NCBI GenBank assembly: GCA_903905685.1
Contig: CAIVHI010000423.1
Location: 1-6,123, forward strand
Direction: 5' to 3'
DNA: 6,123 nucleotides
Source of the DNA: an uncultured Bacteroidota bacterium
Lineage (GTDB): Bacteria > Bacteroidota > Bacteroidia > Chitinophagales > Chitinophagaceae
Shown here: positions 1-4,852 of the stretch, piece after piece
Numbering within the stretch: position 1 is the stretch's first letter
Layout of the letters: every line of letters starts with the position of its first letter
Position numbers and translations under genes: made by a program
Notes under the pieces: generated by a model
The model's input: the letters and a program-made list of their open reading frames with translations, nothing else
The model's database searches: none
Told to the model about the DNA's origin: nothing

Positions 1-186
1 ATAGAAATTGGCAAGGCGGAAGGCATTGAAATAGGGATGGCCGGTAAAGAGCATTATGCCGCAGAAAAAGCCAAACAACGGCAAATCGACATTGCGAAAA
101 AGTGCTTGGTGAAAGGATTCACGGTCAAGGAAACCGCCGAACTCACTGGCCTTACCGAGGCGGAAATAACAGGCCTTAGGCCATAA
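1..186 (+). CDS. C-terminal end of an Rpn/PD-(D/E)XK-family putative transposase nuclease (5' end outside window)
   Basis: Frame 1 is open from the first base to TAA at 184-186 and gives 61 residues. The fragment opens with a Gly/Glu repeat (KAEGIEIG), continues with a Lys/Gln-rich helix (AAEKAKQRQIDIAKKCL), and ends with KGFTVKETAELTGLTEAEI. A charged EG-repeat helix followed by a short 'kG.s.e.iae.TgLs.eeI' helix-turn-helix-like tail is the usual C-terminus of Rpn (recombination-promoting nuclease, formerly transposase_31) and related PD-(D/E)XK putative transposases. The nuclease core with its catalytic Asp/Glu/Lys residues would lie upstream of the window and cannot be examined, so intactness is unknown. 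These genes are often multicopy in Bacteroidota. The family assignment rests only on this tail. Other proteins with the same low-complexity C-terminus are possible. Confidence 0.6.
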   Translation: MEIGKAEGIEIGMAGKEHYAAEKAKQRQIDIAKKCLVKGFTVKETAELTGLTEAEITGLRP

Positions 187-200
187 TATTGCCGAAATTT

Positions 201-228
201 TATTTTTGCCCCGGCTTTGCTAATTTTG
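201..228 (+). promoter_or_regulatory. Candidate promoter -7 elements for def
   Basis: Two exact matches to the Bacteroidota -7 consensus TAnnTTTG occur in the 70-nt gap before def: TATTTTTG (201-208) and TAATTTTG (221-228). The second would start transcription at about 233-236 and leave a leader of roughly 20-25 nt. I see no convincing -33 TTG/TTTG element at the usual 19-21 nt spacing for either. The AT-rich setting makes chance matches possible. Confidence 0.4.
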
Positions 229-256
229 CGGGTTCCCTTTTAATTTTAGACGTTTA

Positions 257-835
257 ATGATATTACCGGTAGTAGCTTATGGAAACCCCGTATTGAGGAA
301 GATTGGCGAAAACATCACTCCATCCCATCCCGACCTCTCCAAACTGATTTCCGACATGTGGGACACGCTTTACAACAGCAATGGCGTGGGTCTTGCCGCA
401 CCGCAAATCAACAAACCCATCAGGCTGTTTATTGTAGATACCTTGCAGATTGTGGAAGGCTTCGACGATGAAGACCGTAAGAAGTATCCCGGAGAGGTAG
501 CCATCAAACAGGTGTTCATCAACGCCCAAAAACTGGAAGAGACCGGTGAAGAATGGGCCTATAATGAAGGTTGCCTCAGCATTCCGAAGGTGCGCGAAGA
601 CATTTACCGGCCCAAGCTTGTACGCATGAAGTACCTGAACGAAAATTTTGAGGAAACCATAGCTGAATTTCACGGCATCACCGCCCGCGTCATACAGCAT
701 GAATATGACCATATCGAGGGCAAATTGTTCATCGACTATATCTCCCCCCTCAAAAAACGCCTTATCAAGAAAAAGCTCGACGACATTATGTATGGCAAGG
801 TGAAGGTGGACTACAAGATGTTGTTCAACAGATAG
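257..835 (+). CDS. def: Peptide deformylase
   Basis: Cytosolic metalloenzyme that removes the N-formyl group from nascent proteins, allowing Met aminopeptidase to act. All three family motifs are present in the 192-residue product: GVGLAAPQ at 43-50 (motif I), EGCLS at 104-108 with metal ligand Cys106 (motif II), and HEYDH at 148-152 with ligands His148 and His152 and catalytic Glu149 (motif III). The start fits the family, whose N-terminus is typically 'ILPIvaYGdPvLR' (here MILPVVAYGNPVLR). The protein is longer than the roughly 170-residue E. coli enzyme, mainly through an insert at about 62-85 between motifs I and II, as I recall for Bacteroidota homologues. The C-terminal tail is basic. 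It is transcribed toward the E1 gene with 55 nt between stop codons. No key residue is missing, and it should be active. Confidence 0.97.
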   Translation: MILPVVAYGNPVLRKIGENITPSHPDLSKLISDMWDTLYNSNGVGLAAPQINKPIRLFIVDTLQIVEGFDDEDRKKYPGEVAIKQVFINAQKLEETGEEWAYNEGCLSIPKVREDIYRPKLVRMKYLNENFEETIAEFHGITARVIQHEYDHIEGKLFIDYISPLKKRLIKKKLDDIMYGKVKVDYKMLFNR

Positions 836-839
836 AACA

Positions 840-870
840 TTATGGAGTTGCATGTTGTGCAACTCCATAA
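840..870. terminator. Perfect inverted repeat between two convergent genes, probable bidirectional terminator
   Basis: Bases 840-852 and 858-870 are perfect reverse complements (core arms TATGGAGTTGC and GCAACTCCATA), giving a 13-bp stem with a 5-nt loop. It begins 5 nt after the def stop and lies 20 nt beyond the stop of the convergent E1 gene, the expected place for a shared transcription end. Neither side has a true U-tract, so it is not a textbook intrinsic terminator. It could instead protect 3' ends from exonucleases. Confidence 0.55.
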
Positions 871-890
871 ATATCACGTAAAGGTCTACC

Positions 891-2942
891 CTACCAAGCC
901 AGCAACTCCTTGATTTTGGCCGTCACTTTGTCGGCATTGGGGAGCATGGCGGCTTCTAAGCCAATATTCATCGGCACGCACGGCAGGTCTAATGCGCCTA
1001 TCGTCATTACCGGTGCGTCTAGGAAACGGAAACAGTGGTTGGCAATTCGGCCTGCCAGTGCCTCGCAAAAGGAATTGCGCAACTGTTCCTCGGTGAGGAC
1101 GATACACTTGCCATGTTTCTTTACTGTACTGAATACCAGTTCTTCATCGAGTGGGTAAATGGTGCGAAGGTCTATAACCTCTACTTGTCCCGGAAATGCT
1201 TTTGCGGCCGCCTTGGCCCAATAAACGCCCATGCCGTAGGTAATGATGCACAGCGACTCCCCGGCATCTACACATTCATCTGCCGGCGTGACCACCACAT
1301 TGCCCTTGCCAAATGGCAGGATGTAGTCGCGGTCGGGCTCTACTGTTTTGGCGTCTTCCGTGCCGGGCACCTTGCTCCAATACAGGCCTTTGTGCTCCAG
1401 CATCACCACAGGGTTGCCATCAAGCACCGCCGCCTTCATCAATCCTTTAATATCGGCGGCATTGCTTGGGTAGGCTATTTTGATGCCCTTAACCGTGGCC
1501 AAAGTACTCTCCACACTGCCGCTATGATAAGGGCCACCACCACCATAGGCGCCAATGGGCACGCGGATTACAGTAGAGACGGGAAACTTGCCGCAACTCA
1601 AGTAACAGGACTTACTGATTTCCGTAACCAATTGGTTGAAACCCGGATAAATATAGTCAGCAAATTGAACCTCAACGATAGGCTTCAAACCCAAGGCACT
1701 CATACCGGCCGTTGAGCCAATGATATAGGCTTCCTGAATGGCCGTATTAAAGACCCGATTGTCGCCAAACTTGTCGGCAAGGGTAGCTGCTTCGCGAAAC
1801 ACCCCACCGAGGCGCTTACCCACGTCCTGTCCATAAAACAGGGCCTCGGGATAGTCTTGAAGTATTTCCTCCACGGCATGAAGTGCGGCATCCACCATCA
1901 CTACCTTGTCGCGCCCCGCAGGCGTGCGCGTACCGGTTTCCTCGGTAATGGGCGTAGGTGTATATACGTGGTTGGACACCGTAGCCGGGTCGGGGTCGGG
2001 AGCGGCTACTGCCAAATCGAAATCTTTTTGAACGTATTCGCGTTGCTCCAATTCTATACGGTCCAGTTCAAAGAGGTAAAATCCTCGGGATATTAAATGG
2101 TCGCGCAATTTGGGGCCGGGGTCGTTAACGGCGTGTTTGGCCAAGTCATCGGGTGTGCGGTACCATTCTTTGCGTACTCCCGATGTATGGTGTCCCAAAA
2201 GCGGCACCTTAGCATGAACCAGGAAGGGGCGGCGTTCGCGGCGAACAATATCGATGACTGCGGCGAGTTTTTCGTAGCAAGTAGTGAAGTCGCTACCATC
2301 GAAGCTGATGCGGTCGAGCCCTTTGAAGCCAGCCGCATATTCGTAGGCATTCATGGTGCGGGCCTCATCGCTGCTCACCGAAATGCCCCAGTCGTTGTCC
2401 TGAACCAAGTAAATCACCGGCAATTGGTGCAGCACGGCAAATTGGAATGCCTCGCTCACTTCGCCCTCGGTAACACTGCCATCGCCGAGGGAGCATATGG
2501 TGACCGGCGGCAGCGGGTAGTTGCTCAACCCTTGGGTTTCGCGATATTTAATGGCCTGAGCCACACCTGTTGTAGGTATTACCTGCATACCCGTTGCACT
2601 GCTTTGGCTAATGATTTTGGGGTAGGCCTGGTCGCGGCTATTAGGGTGGTTGTAGTAAGCACGACCACCTGTAAATGGGTCATCGGCCTTGGCCAGCAAC
2701 TGGAGCATCATTTCGTAGGGCCGCCGGCCCATGGCCAGCATCATACTTTCGTCGCGGTAATATGGACTCACATAGTCGCATGGTTGCAGGAGGAAGCCCG
2801 CGGCAATCTGGATGGCCTCGTGCCCCCGCGATGTGCTGTGGACGTACTTACAGGTCTGACGGTTGGCATCGTAAGTTTCTGCCATGGCTTTTGCGGTCAT
2901 CATTAACCGGTAAGCCTTCAACAAGATATCTTCAGTGAGCAT
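891..2942 (-). CDS. Fused alpha-beta 2-oxoacid dehydrogenase E1 component (probably branched-chain type)
   Basis: Thiamine-diphosphate-dependent decarboxylase (E1) of a 2-oxoacid dehydrogenase complex, with alpha and beta subunits joined in one 683-residue chain. Alpha half (about 1-315): RGHEAIQIA at 39-47, YYRD at 61-64, the ThDP/Mg signature from GDG (153-155) to Asn183, and the phosphorylation-loop region with GHH (250-252) and YR (261-262). A Pro/Asp/Thr-rich linker spans about 311-345. Beta half (about 346-683): Glu404 in IQEAYIIG (the position that activates the ThDP ring), VEVQFADYIYPG at 423-434, and HSGSVEST at 473-480. A transketolase C-terminal fold covers about 560-683 (DLRTIYPLDEEL at 591-602). 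Branched-chain rather than pyruvate specificity is inferred from overall resemblance. No E2 or E3 gene is adjacent. Fused E1 proteins of this kind are frequent in Bacteroidota and are sometimes mislabelled 'tungsten formylmethanofuran dehydrogenase'. The start is supported by TAAGG 6 nt upstream. Confidence 0.92.
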   Translation of the reverse strand: MLTEDILLKAYRLMMTAKAMAETYDANRQTCKYVHSTSRGHEAIQIAAGFLLQPCDYVSPYYRDESMMLAMGRRPYEMMLQLLAKADDPFTGGRAYYNHPNSRDQAYPKIISQSSATGMQVIPTTGVAQAIKYRETQGLSNYPLPPVTICSLGDGSVTEGEVSEAFQFAVLHQLPVIYLVQDNDWGISVSSDEARTMNAYEYAAGFKGLDRISFDGSDFTTCYEKLAAVIDIVRRERRPFLVHAKVPLLGHHTSGVRKEWYRTPDDLAKHAVNDPGPKLRDHLISRGFYLFELDRIELEQREYVQKDFDLAVAAPDPDPATVSNHVYTPTPITEETGTRTPAGRDKVVMVDAALHAVEEILQDYPEALFYGQDVGKRLGGVFREAATLADKFGDNRVFNTAIQEAYIIGSTAGMSALGLKPIVEVQFADYIYPGFNQLVTEISKSCYLSCGKFPVSTVIRVPIGAYGGGGPYHSGSVESTLATVKGIKIAYPSNAADIKGLMKAAVLDGNPVVMLEHKGLYWSKVPGTEDAKTVEPDRDYILPFGKGNVVVTPADECVDAGESLCIITYGMGVYWAKAAAKAFPGQVEVIDLRTIYPLDEELVFSTVKKHGKCIVLTEEQLRNSFCEALAGRIANHCFRFLDAPVMTIGALDLPCVPMNIGLEAAMLPNADKVTAKIKELLAW

Positions 2943-2948
2943 GAAACG

Positions 2949-2953
2949 CCTTA
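2949..2953 (-). promoter_or_regulatory. Shine-Dalgarno-like site of the E1 gene
   Basis: The minus strand reads TAAGG, then 6 nt, then the ATG at 2942-2940. This supports that start codon, although Bacteroidota generally depend little on Shine-Dalgarno pairing. Confidence 0.4.
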
Positions 2954-2963
2954 CAGAAATGAA

Positions 2964-3110
2964 TTAAAGTGCGCAAATATAGTGAAATCGGCGGGTTGGC
3001 ACTTCTTCATAGCCCTCGGGCAACTTATGGAAATCTTTATTGGTGCCGGGTGCACCCGGTAGCGACATCAACGCTTTTTTTAACGCAGTAAAGCCTAATT
3101 TGACCGTCAT
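2964..3110 (-). CDS. Possible small protein (48 aa), unrecognised
   Basis: An ATG at 3110-3108 opens a 48-codon frame that stops at 2966-2964, 21 nt upstream of the E1 start and on the same strand. The product begins MTVKLGFTALKKALMSLPG, has a Pro/Gly-rich centre (PGAPG), and ends with a charged and aromatic stretch (LPEGYEEVPTRRFHYICAL). I recognise no family, and see no signal peptide, membrane span or metal-binding motif. In favour: it fills most of an otherwise unexplained intergenic region, is co-oriented with E1, and its amino-acid mix looks protein-like. Against: there is no Shine-Dalgarno site before the ATG, a -7 promoter element overlaps its 3' end, and an ORF of this size easily arises by chance. 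It could also be the decayed remnant of a longer gene, since the frame stays open upstream for 19 codons without another ATG. Confidence 0.28.
   Translation of the reverse strand: MTVKLGFTALKKALMSLPGAPGTNKDFHKLPEGYEEVPTRRFHYICAL
2974..2981 (-). promoter_or_regulatory. Candidate promoter -7 element for the E1 gene
   Basis: The minus strand reads TATATTTG, an exact match to the Bacteroidota TAnnTTTG element, ending 31 nt before the E1 start codon. That would give a leader of about 25 nt. No clear -33 TTG is visible at the normal spacing. The element lies inside the last codons of the possible small ORF at 2964-3110, so if that ORF is real the promoter would be internal to it. Confidence 0.45.
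3046..3059. repeat. 14-bp perfect palindrome, possible operator
   Basis: CCGGGTGCACCCGG is fully self-complementary and lies in the divergent intergenic region between the E1 gene and moaC. It could be a dimeric-regulator site or a short RNA hairpin (5-bp stem with a TGCA loop). It also falls within the Pro/Gly codons of the possible small ORF, where GC-rich codons could produce such symmetry by chance. It is about 100 nt from the E1 start and 170 nt from the moaC start, further than usual for a repressor site at either promoter. Confidence 0.25.
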
Positions 3111-3200
3111 CGTGGTTGAATTAATGTGGGTATGCAGGGGTTGCTCCGACCACCACTTCGCCCATCAACGCTATAAATCTACCAATTCATCATAATGCGC

Positions 3201-3208
3201 TAAATTTG
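3201..3208 (+). promoter_or_regulatory. Candidate promoter -7 element for the moaC-mobA-moeB operon
   Basis: TAAATTTG matches the Bacteroidota -7 consensus TAnnTTTG exactly and ends 23 nt before the moaC ATG, implying a leader of about 15-20 nt. I find no clear -33 TTG at the expected spacing. There is no room between it and the gene for a Moco riboswitch, and I see none upstream. Confidence 0.45.
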
Positions 3209-3231
3209 TTGTTTCAATTCAGTCACAGCAT

Positions 3232-3708
3232 ATGGGCGATTTTTCGCATTTCGATAAAAATGGACTACCGGCGATGTCTGATGTAGGTGCCAAAAATGGG
3301 ACCTACCGATTGGCCGTTGCAGAAGCGACCGTTACCATGCCCGAAAATGTACTAGCACAATTACAGGCGACCGGAATGCAAACCGTGAAAGGATCGGTAT
3401 TCCAAACGGCCATCATTGCGGGCATCATGGGAGCCAAAAAGACGGGCGACCTCATCCCGCTCTGTCATCCCTTGGGTCTCGACAATTGCGAAATCAAGCT
3501 GAACATTGTAGGCAAAACAGACATCGTGATTACGTGCACTGCCTCTCTTACGGCAAAAACGGGTATTGAAATGGAGGCATTGGTTGGGGCATCTATAGCG
3601 GCACTAACGGTATACGATATGTGTAAAGCATTGAGCCACGACATCATTATCCGGGAAACCCGGCTCATGAAAAAACAAGGGGGGAAGCGTGACTTCGAAA
3701 GGGCATAA
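3232..3708 (+). CDS. moaC: Cyclic pyranopterin monophosphate synthase (MoaC)
   Basis: Second enzyme of molybdenum-cofactor synthesis. With MoaA it converts GTP to cyclic pyranopterin monophosphate (cPMP), MoaC acting on 3',8-cyclo-dihydro-GTP. The 158-residue product aligns closely with the E. coli protein. Functional residues known from E. coli are all present: Lys53 (E. coli 51), His79 in LIPLCHPL (E. coli 77), Glu113 and Glu115 in TGIEMEAL (E. coli 112 and 114), and Asp129 and Lys132 in TVYDMCKAL (E. coli 128 and 131). Small deviations are KGS instead of the common KGD at 53-55 and a C-terminal GGKRDF one residue shorter than GGKSGDF. The start at 3232 keeps the usual leader before the conserved 'mvDVs.K' segment (MSDVGAK at 15-21). 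It is the first gene of the Moco operon, and its last 20 nt overlap mobA. Confidence 0.96.
   Translation: MGDFSHFDKNGLPAMSDVGAKNGTYRLAVAEATVTMPENVLAQLQATGMQTVKGSVFQTAIIAGIMGAKKTGDLIPLCHPLGLDNCEIKLNIVGKTDIVITCTASLTAKTGIEMEALVGASIAALTVYDMCKALSHDIIIRETRLMKKQGGKRDFERA
3677..3684 (+). promoter_or_regulatory. Ribosome-binding site inside moaC for the GTG start of mobA
   Basis: AAGGGGGG lies within the last moaC codons and is followed by AAGC and then GTG at 3689. The purine-rich run at normal Shine-Dalgarno distance is the main reason to prefer this GTG. The first in-frame ATG is codon 27, which would remove the conserved N-terminal segment. Confidence 0.45.
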
Positions 3709-4843
3709 AAAACATGCGGGTTTGGCACGCCCCCTGTTCGGTAATTTCGGCAGGAACGAATGGGCAATGCTCGGCACCCACTGCGACAACATAAAACTTG
3801 TGGCCGACACCTTGATTGCAGCATTGTCGCGCGGTTTCAAATGTGCTTATGTGGATAGCTCCCACCACCCTACCGATGCTACCGAATTGGGTCGAATTGC
3901 GGCGGGAGCAAATATGGAATTTACGGAACACGACACCTATTGGCAGCGCAACTACAACGGGCCTTTCAACGAAAAAGATCGCCTATCGGCATTTGCCGGG
4001 TGCGATGTTGTTTTGGTGAATGGCAATCACCACTCGGCTCTCCGCCAGATAGTCTTCATAGATCCCAAAAAACAGGAGTCGCTTCAACGCCGTAAAGATA
4101 GATTGACCCATATCGACCTGTGTATCTTGATGCCCGGAGCCGACGACCTATTCGCCTTCGTGAAAGATGCACTTCCCAATGGATCAAACGTTCCTACAAT
4201 TCGTTTTGAAAACACGGGAGACTGGATTGCGGCAATGGTTGAATTGTGCAAGCTCACTATTCCCTGCCTGAATGGCCTAGTATTGGCTGGCGGCCAAAGC
4301 ACCCGCATGGGTTTCGACAAAGGAGGAATTGACTGGCATGGCAAGCCCCAACGGGACTATATGTTGGAGCTTCTATCGAGCAAGTGTAAAGCCACCTACT
4401 TATCCTGCCGCGAAAATGTAGCCCCGGCACCCCACCCACCTGAACGCACCATTACCGATACCTTTACAGGATTAGGCCCGTACGGGGCCCTTTTGTCGGC
4501 GTTTCGGACCGACCCCAACGCGGCATGGCTGGTTGTGGCTTGCGACCTGCCACTGTTGGACGAACCGGTTTTGGACCACCTCGTGAAACATCGGCTACCA
4601 CGCGCTACTGCCACGGCCTACCAAAGCCCCCACGACGACCTACCCGAACCCCTCATCGCCATCTGGGAACCCAAGAGCTATCCGTTATTGTTGTCCTATC
4701 TCGCTCTAGGCATTTCATGCCCAAGAAAGGTGTTGATGAACAGCGATGCACACATCATATTGCCCATCAACCCCGACGCATTGACCAATGTCAATACGCC
4801 TGAAGAGTTGGAGAAAGTAAAAGCCAAACTTGCAAAACCATAA
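3689..4843 (+). CDS. mobA: MobA-type molybdenum cofactor nucleotidyltransferase with an N-terminal MobB-like domain
   Basis: Predicted to transfer a nucleotide (GMP from GTP in E. coli MobA) to Mo-molybdopterin, making the dinucleotide cofactor. The nucleotidyltransferase domain covers about 194-384. It has the signature LVLAGGQSTRMGFDK (197-211), GPYGALLSAF (263-272), metal-binding Asp286 in VVACDLPLLD, EPLIAIWEP (320-328), and the C-terminal NVNTPEEL (368-375). Residues 1-190 are an extra domain opening with KKHAGLARPLFGNFGRNEWA, then a beta-alpha-beta like the start of MobB (AMLGTHCDNIKLVADTLI), but without a Walker A Gly-Lys-Thr/Ser. As I recall, 370-390-residue proteins with this 'RP..G.FGRNEWA' N-terminus are common in Bacteroidota, so the fusion looks inherited. 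It starts at GTG 3689, 20 nt inside moaC, suggesting translational coupling. GMP rather than CMP transfer (MocA-like) is inferred. Confidence 0.87.
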   Translation: MTSKGHKKHAGLARPLFGNFGRNEWAMLGTHCDNIKLVADTLIAALSRGFKCAYVDSSHHPTDATELGRIAAGANMEFTEHDTYWQRNYNGPFNEKDRLSAFAGCDVVLVNGNHHSALRQIVFIDPKKQESLQRRKDRLTHIDLCILMPGADDLFAFVKDALPNGSNVPTIRFENTGDWIAAMVELCKLTIPCLNGLVLAGGQSTRMGFDKGGIDWHGKPQRDYMLELLSSKCKATYLSCRENVAPAPHPPERTITDTFTGLGPYGALLSAFRTDPNAAWLVVACDLPLLDEPVLDHLVKHRLPRATATAYQSPHDDLPEPLIAIWEPKSYPLLLSYLALGISCPRKVLMNSDAHIILPINPDALTNVNTPEELEKVKAKLAKP

Positions 4844-4852
4844 CATCGATTC

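Noticed and set aside
263..877. Minus-strand open frame of 204 codons over def
   Set aside because: It is antisense to a complete deformylase with all three motifs, and it would run through the convergent hairpin.
2097..2906. Long plus-strand open frame (269 codons) antisense to the E1 gene
   Set aside because: It lies entirely over the alpha half of E1, which carries clear ThDP motifs. Its translation shows no recognisable family and looks like a codon-bias shadow.
891..2942. Annotation as a tungsten formylmethanofuran dehydrogenase
   Set aside because: The ThDP signature, the E1-alpha phosphorylation-loop region and the transketolase C-terminal fold identify a 2-oxoacid dehydrogenase E1. 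No molybdopterin- or tungsten-binding feature is visible.
3070..3086. Seven-T run flanked by AACGC on both sides, considered as a terminator
   Set aside because: The flanks are a short direct repeat, not an inverted one, so there is no stem before the T run, and no gene ends nearby on the plus strand.
3111..3231. Region before moaC considered as a Moco riboswitch or a site for a structured RNA
   Set aside because: I found no set of conserved-looking paired stems, and the candidate -7 element at 3201-3208 leaves only about 20 nt of leader.
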